58,492 nt of DNA, taken from assembly GCA_934157205.1 (NCBI GenBank), contig CAKPHJ010000006.1, forward strand, positions 1 through 58,492, written 5' to 3'. Under the pieces are notes generated by a model. It worked only from the letters and a program-made list of their open reading frames with translations, was not told the DNA's origin and ran no database searches. Origin of the DNA: an uncultured Clostridia bacterium. Lineage in GTDB: Bacteria; Bacillota; Clostridia; TANB77; CAG-508. Position numbers and translations under genes: made by a program. Shown one piece after another: positions 1 through 9,200 of the stretch. Each line of letters opens with the position of its first letter. Position 1 is the stretch's first letter.

Positions 1-472
1 GTGGAACGATTTGTATTATACTATAATGTTTTGTTTTTGTCAACACTTTTTTCGACATTTTTTAAAATTTATTTTTTTATAAATTTTGCAAAATAAAAAA
101 TTAGTAATTTGCTTTGTTGTTATTCTTTTTTTCGTTTTTCTTACTAATTTATTTCTTTATTTTTGTCTCTTGCGTTGTACTTGATTATAATATCATTTTT
201 ATATTGGATTGTCAATACTTTTTTTAGATTTTTTTAAAACTTTTTTTGTATTGTTTTTCCTCTTTCTGAATGCTTATTTATATTACCATCATTTTTGTTA
301 GCTGTCAATAGTTTTTTGAAAAAATTTGATGGAATTTTTGTGGGATTTTTGATGAAATTCTCGGTAGATTTTCGCAAAAAAACACACAGTATAATAGAAC
401 TGTGCATTTTTTTATTTTGCCATATCTTATTTATTGTACTTTATTATAATATACAAAAATATTAAAATTTAT
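1..472. other. intergenic region at left edge
   Basis: Very AT-rich stretch with T-rich runs and no convincing coding frame on either strand. The only element I can support is the terminator hairpin near 385-404, which serves the minus-strand gene ending at 473. I see no RNA gene or repeat in the rest. Confidence 0.5.
380..411 (-). terminator. rho-independent terminator
   Basis: Six-base-pair stem CACAGT (385-390) / ACTGTG (399-404) with an eight-base loop. On the minus strand it is followed by a run of T residues, downstream of the stop of the membrane protein ending at 473. An A run on the other side could make it bidirectional. Confidence 0.7.
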
Positions 473-2443
473 TTAGTTTTTTATAATTTCTAAAACTACA
501 TATTGTGCCAAGCCTGTTGTTTCATCATATTCTATTGATACATTATATGTATTATCTTTCATATTTTCCATGTATTTTTTTAATTTGTTATACATTTCTT
601 CGTCAGAATTATTTCTATCTAATTTTAATTTTAGCTTTGTGCTAGATTCTGTTTCTAATCCCACTAAATTATTTTTCACTGCTTCTATAATTTTAGATAT
701 ATCTTCTTTTTGGGCTTCTTTCTTATTAAATAATTCAAATTGTGAATTAAATCTATTTTTCTCTGTCTCTGTAATTCCTAGAGATTGTATTTCTTCCTTT
801 TCTTTCACCACACCTATAGCTATTAATACTTTATTTATATCATCATCATTTATTTCTTCTTCTAATGTTTCTATTTTATCATTTAATGCTTTATCTACTT
901 TGTTAACGATTTCTTGTAAATCATTTTCATCTAGTTGATTTAATTTTACACTATTATCATCTTTAAAAGATATTTCATTTTCAAATTTATTTACAATTTT
1001 ATTTTTTTCGTTAATTTTCATTTCAACTTTGTTTTTTGAATCTTCATATTTTATTAATGTATCTTTGTTACTTTCGTTATTGTTTTGATTTTCGTTCTTT
1101 TCAAATGAAATATTTTTTTCACTTTCATCTTCTATTTCTTCGTAATTTAAATCTATTTTATTTTCTTTCTTATTTAATGTTACCTTTTTACTTTGTTCTT
1201 TTTCTTCTTGTGTGTCTGTATAACTAAATTGTGAATATATATTTTCATTAGATATAAAATCATAACACAATTGATAATCTTTTGTTGTAATTAATGTTCT
1301 TACTGTTTTTTTATTATTTTCATATACTGAAACTGTAACTTCATCTTGCCCTATATTATTGCTTTTTATTTCATTTATTTTATTTTCAATATTTTTTACA
1401 AAATTATCTTTTAAATTTTTTTCTTGCTTAGATGTAAGTAAAGCATATGAATTATAATATTTTTGTGCATTTTCAAATTTTGCTAAAATAACATCATCTT
1501 GTTTCAATTCTTCTAGAAGTTTTATATAAATGTCATTTATTTGTTCTATTGTTATTTTTAATTCATATTTATTTGTATTTACAGTTTGATTGTTAATTTT
1601 TATATTTTCATTTTTCTTTTTACTAAAATTTCCTTTTGAAAATTCATCTATTAGTATTTTTACATATTTACTTGTTATATTCTGTAATTCTTCATCTGTA
1701 AATTTTATTGAATTAACAGCTGAGTTTGTTTCTAATGTATTTGATGCATTATTTATTTTGTCTTCTGTAAATCCAAGTTTTTCAAAAACATCATTTAGTT
1801 TTTCATTATCTATAATTATAAATTGATTAAATAAATCTGTAAATTTTATTCCATATGTGTCATCTTTACCCGCATATTCAATTTCTGCTAATTTGTTTTC
1901 ATTTTTTTGAACTTGATTTTCTGTATTTTGATTGTTTGTTTCATTATTATTTGTAATATTTTCATTTGTTATAGTTGCATTTTGTTCTTCATTATTATTG
2001 ATTTGTGTTTCATTGTTTTCTGATTGTTCATTGTTTTGAGTATTATTTTCTGTTTCTTTATTGTCTTTTAACAATTGTATATCTTTATAATTATAATTTG
2101 AATTTAAATCTGTTTGTCCATTAATTTTAAGTTCTAAATTATTTATTGAATTATTTGTGTTTTCAGAACTCGTTCCAATATTTTCAGTATAATTGACTTT
2201 AATGCTTTCTTCTGTAGTATATTTATTTTGATTTAAATTTTCTAAATATTCATCATTTGCTATTGTTTTATACACTTGTTCTAAATTTTGAGAATTTTGA
2301 CTAAAGTATTTTGTAAATAGCATTTTGTTTGATTTAAACAAATCTGTTTTCAAATATAAAATAGCAATAGATATTAATATTATAAGTATAATTAATATAA
2401 TTATTGTAATGGTAAATATTTTTTTATTTCTTTTCGACATCAT
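473..2443 (-). CDS. membrane-anchored Asn-rich protein of unknown function
   Basis: Protein of 656 residues that I do not recognise. Residues 8-31 form one strongly hydrophobic segment after a short basic start (MMSKRNKK), so the protein is probably anchored by its N-terminus with the bulk outside. Residues about 85-185 are a low-complexity linker rich in Asn, Glu, Gln and Thr. The rest alternates charged helices and beta-like stretches and contains no obvious catalytic motif or cell-wall signal. The ATG-ATG start lies ten bases after AAGGAG. The start overlaps the end of rlmB by 20 bases, so the two are probably translationally coupled. A terminator follows. It could be a surface lipoprotein-like or envelope-stress protein, but this is a guess. 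Confidence 0.8.
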   Translation of the reverse strand: MMSKRNKKIFTITIIILIILIILISIAILYLKTDLFKSNKMLFTKYFSQNSQNLEQVYKTIANDEYLENLNQNKYTTEESIKVNYTENIGTSSENTNNSINNLELKINGQTDLNSNYNYKDIQLLKDNKETENNTQNNEQSENNETQINNNEEQNATITNENITNNNETNNQNTENQVQKNENKLAEIEYAGKDDTYGIKFTDLFNQFIIIDNEKLNDVFEKLGFTEDKINNASNTLETNSAVNSIKFTDEELQNITSKYVKILIDEFSKGNFSKKKNENIKINNQTVNTNKYELKITIEQINDIYIKLLEELKQDDVILAKFENAQKYYNSYALLTSKQEKNLKDNFVKNIENKINEIKSNNIGQDEVTVSVYENNKKTVRTLITTKDYQLCYDFISNENIYSQFSYTDTQEEKEQSKKVTLNKKENKIDLNYEEIEDESEKNISFEKNENQNNNESNKDTLIKYEDSKNKVEMKINEKNKIVNKFENEISFKDDNSVKLNQLDENDLQEIVNKVDKALNDKIETLEEEINDDDINKVLIAIGVVKEKEEIQSLGITETEKNRFNSQFELFNKKEAQKEDISKIIEAVKNNLVGLETESSTKLKLKLDRNNSDEEMYNKLKKYMENMKDNTYNVSIEYDETTGLAQYVVLEIIKN

Positions 2444-3236
2444 AGTTTAAATTCTCCTTTTCATTTCTTTGTTTTACAGCCTCATAAACAACAATCCCTG
2501 TTGATACCGAAGCATTTAATGATGTAACTTTGCCTTTCATAGGTATTTTTACTAAGAAGTCGCAATTTTTTCTTGTTTTTTGACCTATTCCTTTGCCTTC
2601 GTTTCCAATCACAATTGCTAAAGGTCCTGTTAAATCTTGATTATAATAATATGTATTTGTATTTATATCTGTTCCGCAAATCCATACGCCTTGTTTTTTT
2701 AACATTTCTATTGTATTTGCTATGTTTGTTACTCTTGCAATTTTCATATATTGAACAGCTCCAACTGAAACTTTATTTACTGTACTATTAACGCTTGCTG
2801 ATCTTCTTTTAGGTATTATTATACCATGAATTCCAGCAGTTTCTGCAGTTCTTATTATAGAACCTAAATTGTGTGGATCCTCTATTTCATCTAAAATTAA
2901 TATAAATGGATCTTCATTTCTATTTTTTGCTTCTTGCAAAATATCTTCAACTTCGCAATATTCATATGGTGGAACTATTGCAATAACTCCTTGATAATTT
3001 GGTGTCATTGCCATATTATTCATTTGGCTTTTTTCTTTTTCAACTATTATAATTTTTCTTTCTTTTGCAATTGCTATAATCTTATTTATAGAACCATGTT
3101 TTTCTCCTTTGGTTATAAAAATTTTATTTATATCTTTTTTACTTTCTAATAATTCTAAAACAGAATTTCTTCCTTCTATTTGATCATCAAATGATTTCTC
3201 TTCTTTTATTATTTTTTTGCTATTTTTTTCGTTCAT
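2424..3236 (-). CDS. rlmB: 23S rRNA 2'-O-methyltransferase, SpoU/TrmH family (RlmB type)
   Basis: Protein of 270 residues. A short charged N-terminal extension precedes the substrate-binding domain (GRNSVLELL near residue 23). The SPOUT catalytic domain follows with its three family motifs: DPHNLGSIIRTAE, IVIGNEGKGI, and a C-terminal IPMKGKVTSLNASVSTG. The family methylates the 2'-OH of a guanosine in 23S rRNA (G2251 in E. coli) using S-adenosylmethionine, and the motif-2 and motif-3 loops form the trefoil knot. Assignment to RlmB rather than another TrmH-type paralogue rests on overall architecture. ATG start with AAGGA upstream. It sits between lepA and a membrane protein in a minus-strand run. 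Confidence 0.9.
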   Translation of the reverse strand: MNEKNSKKIIKEEKSFDDQIEGRNSVLELLESKKDINKIFITKGEKHGSINKIIAIAKERKIIIVEKEKSQMNNMAMTPNYQGVIAIVPPYEYCEVEDILQEAKNRNEDPFILILDEIEDPHNLGSIIRTAETAGIHGIIIPKRRSASVNSTVNKVSVGAVQYMKIARVTNIANTIEMLKKQGVWICGTDINTNTYYYNQDLTGPLAIVIGNEGKGIGQKTRKNCDFLVKIPMKGKVTSLNASVSTGIVVYEAVKQRNEKENLNYDVEKK

Positions 3237-3294
3237 TATTATTTCCTTAATTTATAAAATTTAGATTTTTAATTTGGATTTATCCATAAACCTT

Positions 3295-5106
3295 TTATTC
3301 ATCGTCTAATTTAAGTACAGATAAAAAAGCCTCTTGCGGAATTTCTACATTTCCAATTTCACGCATTTTTTTCTTTCCTCTTTTTTGTTTTTCTAATAGT
3401 TTTTTCTTTCTTGTTATATCTCCGCCATAACATTTAGCTAAAACATCTTTTCTCATTGCAGAAATTGTTTCTCTAGCAATAATTTGTCCGCCAACAGCTG
3501 CCTGTATAGGTATTTTAAATAATTTTCTTGGTATAACAGTTTTTAACTTTTCTACCATTTTTTTACCTCTTTCATAGCTACTATCTTTGTGAACTATAAA
3601 GCTAAGAGCATCTACAACTTCTCCATTTATATAAATATCTAATTTTACTAAATTTGATTTTCTATATTCTTTAAATTCATAATCTAATGATGCATATCCT
3701 TTTGTTTTTGATTTTAAATTATCAAAAAAGTCATATATTATTTCATTTAATGGCATTTCATATATAATATCTACTCTATTTTCGTCTAGATATTTCATGT
3801 CAATATATATTCCTCTTCTTCTTTGGCAAAGTTCCATTATATTTCCTACGTATTCTTTTGGTGTTAGTATGCTTGCTGTTACAAAAGGTTCTTCGATATA
3901 TGATATTTCTTGTGGCTTTGGTAAATCTTCTGGGTTATAAAGTTCTAATATTTCTCCATCTGTTTTATATACTTTATAAATAACTGATGGTGCAGTAGTA
4001 ATAAGTCCTAAGTCAAATTCTCTATCTATTCTTTCTTCTATGATTTCTAAATGCAATAGTCCTAAAAATCCGCATCTGAATCCAAACCCGAGAGCTACTG
4101 ATGTTTCTGGTTCATACTCTAAAGCTGCATCATTTAATTTTAGTTTTTCTAGTGCTTCTTTTAGTTCTTCATATTGACTTCCATCTACAGGATATAATCC
4201 ACAATATACCATCGGTGTTACTTTTTTATATCCTTTTAAAGGTGATTGCGCTGGTTCATTTTTCAAGGTTATTGTATCTCCTACATGAATATCTGATAAG
4301 TTTTTTATGCTAGCAGATACGTATCCAACTTCTCCTGCTTTTATTTCATTTGTTGGCATATATGAACCTGGTACAAAATAGCCAACTTCATTTACAGTAT
4401 AATTTTTATTTGTTGCCATTAATTTTATTTCATCACCAACTTTAATTTTTCCATCTACAACTCTAACATATGCAACTGCTCCTTTATAGTTATCATAATA
4501 TGAATCAAAAATTAAGCATTTTGTTTTTTCTTGTTCATTTCCTGTTGGTGCTGGTAAATCTGTAACTATTCTTTCTAAAACTTCCTCTACATTTAAACCT
4601 GATTTTGCCGAAATACAAGGTGCATCTTCTGCAGGAATCCCAATTATATCTTCAATTTCTTTTTTTACTTCTTGAACTCTTGCATTAGGTAAATCTATTT
4701 TATTTAAAACTGGTAATATTTCAAGATTATTATCTATTGCTAAATAAACATTTGCAAGAGTTTGAGCTTCAACTCCCTGACTAGAATCTACTACCAATAT
4801 TGCTCCATCACATGCAGCTAAACTTCTTGACACTTCATAATTAAAATCTACATGCCCTGGTGTATCTATTAAGTTAAATACATACTCTTGTCCATCTTTT
4901 GCTTTGTAAATCATTCTAACTGCTTGGGATTTAATTGTTATTCCTCTTTCTTTTTCTATTTCCATATTATCTAAAACTTGACTTTCCATCTCTCTTTTAG
5001 ACAATACCCCTGTCATTTCTATTAATCTATCTGCTAAGGTTGATTTACCATGATCAATATGTGCTATTATACTAAAATTTCTAATGTTTTTTTGTCTATT
5101 ATCCAT
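3295..5106 (-). CDS. lepA: elongation factor 4 (LepA), ribosome back-translocation GTPase
   Basis: Protein of 603 residues, normal for LepA. The N-terminal G domain has AHIDHGKST (P-loop), ERGITIKSQ (switch I), DTPGHVDF (G3) and NKIDLP (G4). EF-G-like domains II, III and V follow, then the LepA-specific C-terminal domain (RKKKLLEKQKRGKKKMR). The family binds ribosomes and affects translocation and initiation under stress. ATG start after AGAAAGG. No in-frame CGG. The gene heads a run with rlmB, 58 bases downstream. Confidence 0.97.
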   Translation of the reverse strand: MDNRQKNIRNFSIIAHIDHGKSTLADRLIEMTGVLSKREMESQVLDNMEIEKERGITIKSQAVRMIYKAKDGQEYVFNLIDTPGHVDFNYEVSRSLAACDGAILVVDSSQGVEAQTLANVYLAIDNNLEILPVLNKIDLPNARVQEVKKEIEDIIGIPAEDAPCISAKSGLNVEEVLERIVTDLPAPTGNEQEKTKCLIFDSYYDNYKGAVAYVRVVDGKIKVGDEIKLMATNKNYTVNEVGYFVPGSYMPTNEIKAGEVGYVSASIKNLSDIHVGDTITLKNEPAQSPLKGYKKVTPMVYCGLYPVDGSQYEELKEALEKLKLNDAALEYEPETSVALGFGFRCGFLGLLHLEIIEERIDREFDLGLITTAPSVIYKVYKTDGEILELYNPEDLPKPQEISYIEEPFVTASILTPKEYVGNIMELCQRRRGIYIDMKYLDENRVDIIYEMPLNEIIYDFFDNLKSKTKGYASLDYEFKEYRKSNLVKLDIYINGEVVDALSFIVHKDSSYERGKKMVEKLKTVIPRKLFKIPIQAAVGGQIIARETISAMRKDVLAKCYGGDITRKKKLLEKQKRGKKKMREIGNVEIPQEAFLSVLKLDDE

Positions 5107-5192
5107 GTTTTTACCTTTCTTCCTTTTTTGTTTATTTTAACATATTATAATTTAAATCACAAGCATATAAAAACAATTAAAAAATAGCAATT

Positions 5193-5516
5193 TTATGGAA
5201 TTAAATTATACACATTTATATATCCCATTCTTTTCAATTTTTTTTGAACTCTTTTACTCCTTGCTCCAGTGCTGCAATATAAAATAATAGTTTTATTAAA
5301 ATCTGTTACTACCTTTCCTATTTTTTTCTCTATTTCATAATTTGGAATACATATTGCATTATCTATATGTCCTTCATTGTATTCTTGAGGACTTCTAACA
5401 TCTATAATAATTGCACCTTTTTGTGCAAATTTTTCTAATTGTTCTAATGTTATATCATCTTTTTCCATTTTTCTATATCTTTTGCATTTTAAAAATTTAC
5501 AAATATTTTCAAACAA
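5193..5516 (-). CDS. rhodanese-like domain protein
   Basis: Single rhodanese domain of about 107 residues. DVRSPQEYNEGHI and the active-site loop YCSTGARS, with its catalytic Cys, are intact, so sulfur-transfer or persulfide chemistry is likely. The start is uncertain: TTG at 5516 sits eight bases after GGGTG, a GTG at 5525 would overlap that ribosome-binding site, and an ATG further in (residue 20 counted from the GTG) has a poor one. A perfect DnaA-box match overlaps the start region. The natural partner cannot be told from the neighbours. Confidence 0.85.
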   Translation of the reverse strand: MFENICKFLKCKRYRKMEKDDITLEQLEKFAQKGAIIIDVRSPQEYNEGHIDNAICIPNYEIEKKIGKVVTDFNKTIILYCSTGARSKRVQKKLKRMGYINVYNLIP

Positions 5517-5644
5517 TTTATCCACACCCTTTTATAAAGTATTATATATTATTTTATGACATAAATCTTGTTTTATTTACATATTTATGTAGAGTTTTTG
5601 TTTTATGTTTCCTGCTTTTGTCGAAAAAAGTAGATAATTTTACC

Positions 5645-5711
5645 TGTGGAAACTGTGGATAACTCTGTGAATAACTATGTATAGTGCTTTTCATTTATCA
5701 AGTTATCCACA
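5645..5711. promoter_or_regulatory. DnaA-box cluster
   Basis: Two perfect TTATCCACA boxes, at 5654-5662 (minus) and 5703-5711 (plus), flank a TTATTCACA box at 5666-5674 (minus). A weaker relative (TGTGGAAAC, two mismatches) abuts at 5645-5653, and another perfect box lies at 5518-5526. Such spacing is typical of DnaA-binding regions. The neighbouring genes all run the same way on both sides, so I read it as a regulatory or titration cluster rather than the chromosomal origin. Confidence 0.65.
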
Positions 5712-5800
5712 TGTATTTTTAGTTTATATAATTATTGATTTTTGTTTTTATTTTATGTTTAGTACTCAATAGTTATTTTTATTATATTTTACAAATATAA

Positions 5801-5887
5801 ATAGCTTATTAATTTATATTAAACTTTTAATATTATAAGGTATAAAAAACCTATAATGCTAAAGTTTGAAATAAAATAATAAGCTAT
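5801..5887. repeat. nested inverted repeat / long hairpin
   Basis: The outer arms ATAGCTTATT (5801-5810) and AATAAGCTAT (5878-5887) are perfect complements. Inside them AAACTTT (5821-5827) pairs with AAAGTTT (5861-5867), and ATTATA-GGT (5832-5841) pairs with ACCTATAAT (5849-5857) with one bulge. Three stacked stems on one axis suggest a folded RNA or a cruciform. It lies just past the stop of the DUF1294 gene and may serve as its transcript end, although there is no strong U run. Confidence 0.55.
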
Positions 5888-5900
5888 TTTTTATTAGTTG

Positions 5901-6233
5901 TTATGCAAAAAATCTAAACCATACAATTGCAATTATTTCTAACAAAGTAATAAATGGAAAACCTATTACAAAACCAATTTTTTGCGTTTTGTGTCTAAAT
6001 ACATACATACCTGCTGTTGTACCAATTCCTCCACCCATTCCAGTTATAATAAACAATGTTTTTTCTGGTATTCTCCATTTTCCTTTTTTAGCTTTATTTT
6101 TGTCTAACCACATTACAAAAAATCCAATAATATTTATAATTACTAAATATAATATTAAATTTTTATCTGTAATAATTTTTGAAATATCAAATATATTTGT
6201 TGTATTTATTATATTATCTGTATTTTGTGACAT
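5901..6233 (-). CDS. DUF1294 membrane protein
   Basis: Protein of 110 residues if it starts at the ATG at 6233, which has AAGGAG seven bases upstream. A longer frame starting with TTG would contain that ribosome-binding site and overlap polC. The family signature is clear: a first membrane helix (LILYLVIINIIGFFVMW), then DKNKAKKGKWRIPEKTLF, a glycine-rich helix, MYVFRHKT and a final hydrophobic segment. The function of DUF1294 is not known. It lies 13 bases after polC. Confidence 0.88.
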   Translation of the reverse strand: MSQNTDNIINTTNIFDISKIITDKNLILYLVIINIIGFFVMWLDKNKAKKGKWRIPEKTLFIITGMGGGIGTTAGMYVFRHKTQKIGFVIGFPFITLLEIIAIVWFRFFA

Positions 6234-6246
6234 TTTTATCTCCTTT

Positions 6247-9200
6247 TTAACCAAATAAACTCATTTGATTGCTTTGGCTCATTCCTTCTAAGCAGCCATA
6301 TTTTTTTAGTAAATCAGTTACAGAATTTCCTACTTTTGAACGTATTTTTAAATCATCTATAGACATAAATTTTCCATTTTTTCTAGATTTCACAATTCCT
6401 TCTGCTGCTACTGTTCCAAGTCCAGGTATACTATTTAATGGTGGTCTAATTTTATTTTCTTCTACTAAAAATTTTGTAGAATGTGATTTATATAAGTCCA
6501 TTGGCAAAAATTCAAATCCTCTTTCATACATTTCTAATACAAGTTCTAATATTGCATACATATTTTTATCTTTAACAGTTGCACTATTTCCTTGTAAATC
6601 AATTTCTTTCATTTTATTTTTTACCTTTTCTTTTCCAAATATCATACAATCACTATCAAATTCATCTGCTCTTATTGAAAAATATGCTGCATAATAAGCA
6701 AGTGGCTTATGTACTTTAAACCATGCTATTCTAAATGCATTTGTAACATATGCAGCTGCATGTGCTTTAGGAAACATGTATTTTATTTTTTCACATGATT
6801 TTATATACCAGTCTGGTACATCATGTTCTTTCATTAACGCTTTATATTCTTCCCATTTTGCTGGGTCTTTTAAAGCTTTACCTTTACGTACTGTTTCCAT
6901 TATTTTAAATGAATGATTTGGTGGTACACCTTTTTTTATTAAGTATATCATTATATCATCACGACAACATATTGCTTCTTGAAGTGTTACAACTCCTTGA
7001 TCAATTAAAGTTTGTGCATTTCCAAGCCATACATCAGTACCATGTGATAATCCTGAAATTCTAATTAATTCATCAAATGTTGTTGGTTTTGTATCTACTA
7101 GCATTCCTCTTACAAATTTTGTTCCAAACTCTGGTATTCCAAAACTTCCAACCTGTGAATGAATTTGTTCTGGCGTAACTCCGTAAAGCTTTTGTTGAAC
7201 TAAATATAGACATTGTTTCTTTATCATCTAACTGAATTTTTGTTGGATCTATACCTGTTATGTCTTGAAGCATTCTTATAACAGTCGGATCATCATGACC
7301 TAGTATATCAAGTTTTAATAAGTTTTGGTCTATTGAGTGATAGTCAAAGTGTGTTGTTATTATATCTGAGTTTGGATCATCAGCTGGATGTTGTACTGGA
7401 CAAAACTCATATATTTCTCTACCCTTTGGAACAACTATAATTCCTCCTGGGTGCTGACCTGTAGTTCTTTTTATTCCAGTACATCCTGCTGCTAATCTTT
7501 GTGTTTCTGCTCTATTTATAGGTATATTTCTTTCCTCATAATATTTTTTTACATATCCAAAAGCTGTTTTATCAGCAATTGTTCCTATAGTTCCAGCTTT
7601 AAATGTTGTTCCCTTTCCAAAAATAACTTCTGTATATTTATGAGCTTTAGCTTGATATTCACCAGAAAAGTTTAAATCTATATCTGGTTCTTTATCTCCG
7701 ATTAAATCCTAAAAATGTTTCAAATGGTATATCCATTCCATCTTTAGCAAGTTTATGCCCACATTTAGGGCAGTCTTTGTCTGGTAAATCAAAACCATTT
7801 CCTACTCCATAATCTTCAAATTCAGAATATTTACAATTTGGACATCTGTAATGTGGTTTTAATGAATTTACTTCTGTTATACCTGTCATAAATGCTACCA
7901 AAGATGATCCAACAGATCCTCTAGAACCTACTATATATCCATCATCATTTGATTTCCAAACTAATTTTTGAGCAATTATATACATAACTGAATATCCATT
8001 GCTAATTATAGAATTTAATTCTTTATCTAATCTTGTTTGAACAATTTCTGGAAGTGGATCTCCATATAATTCATGTGCTTTTTTATACGCTATATTTTTT
8101 ATATCTTCTTCACAGCCTGGTATATGAGGAGGACATTTTTCTGGTGATATAGGGCTTATTCTGTCACACATATCTGAAATTTTATTTGTATTTGTAACAA
8201 CAACTTCATATGCTTTTTCTTCTCCTAAATATTTAAACTCTTCTAACATTTCTTCAGTTGTTCTCAAATATAATGGTGCTTGATTGTCTGCATCTTCATA
8301 TCCCTGCCCAGCTTCTAATATACGTCTATAAATTTCATCTTGAGGATCCATAAAATGAACATCACATGTAGCAACAACTGGTTTATTAAGTTTTTCTCCT
8401 AATGCTACAATTTTTCTGTTTATATCTCTTAGCCCTTCTTCATCTTTTACAATTCCATTTCTTATTAAAAATTGATTATTTCCAGTTGGTTGTATTTCAA
8501 GATAGTCATAGTCATTTGCAATTTCTTCAATTTCTTCGTCAGTTCTTCCGTAATTCAATTGCTTGATATAATTCTCCAGCCTCACATGCACTTCCGTAAT
8601 ATTAATCCTTCTGAATATTTTTTATATAAACTTTTTAATATTCTAGGCTTTCTATAAAAATAATGTAAATGTGATAAAGAAACTAATTTATATAAATTTC
8701 GTAAACCCACATAGTTTTTAGCCAAAATTATAGCATGAAATGTTTTTAATTTTTTATATGCTTCTTTTCTAGTTTCTTCTGTAGAACTTACTTTATCTAT
8801 ATCATCTAATTTTACAGCACCTCTTTTTTTAAGCATTTCAATCATTACATTAAAAACTTTTACTGTTGTATCTACATCATCTAATGCTCTATGTGCTACT
8901 TCTACTTTTATTCCTAAATTTTCTGCAATTTTACCAAGCTTATATTTTTTATAATCTGGAAATAAATCTTTTGCTAAGCTTAAGGTATCTAAATATGTAT
9001 AATCAAATTCATATCCTAAATTTTTCGCATTTTGTTTTAAAAAACCTATATCAAATGGAGCATTATGTGCAACTAAAACTGAATTTTCTATAAATTCTAA
9101 AATTTTAGGAAATACTTTATTTATTGTTTCTGCATCTTTAACCATTTCATCTGTAATATTTGTAACTTCTGTAACCCTTTCAGGTATATGTTTTTCAGGA

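Larger units (their letters stand above)
5526..5900. other. intergenic region with DnaA boxes and a nested hairpin
   Basis: This 375-base gap between the rhodanese and DUF1294 genes has no coding frame I believe in. It holds a tight group of DnaA-box sequences (5645-5711) and an 87-base nested inverted repeat (5801-5887) separated by AT-rich DNA. See the separate entries. Confidence 0.7.

Noticed and set aside
5518..5900. Chromosomal replication origin at the DnaA boxes
   Set aside because: No dnaA, dnaN or rpmH is near and gene direction does not switch across the site.
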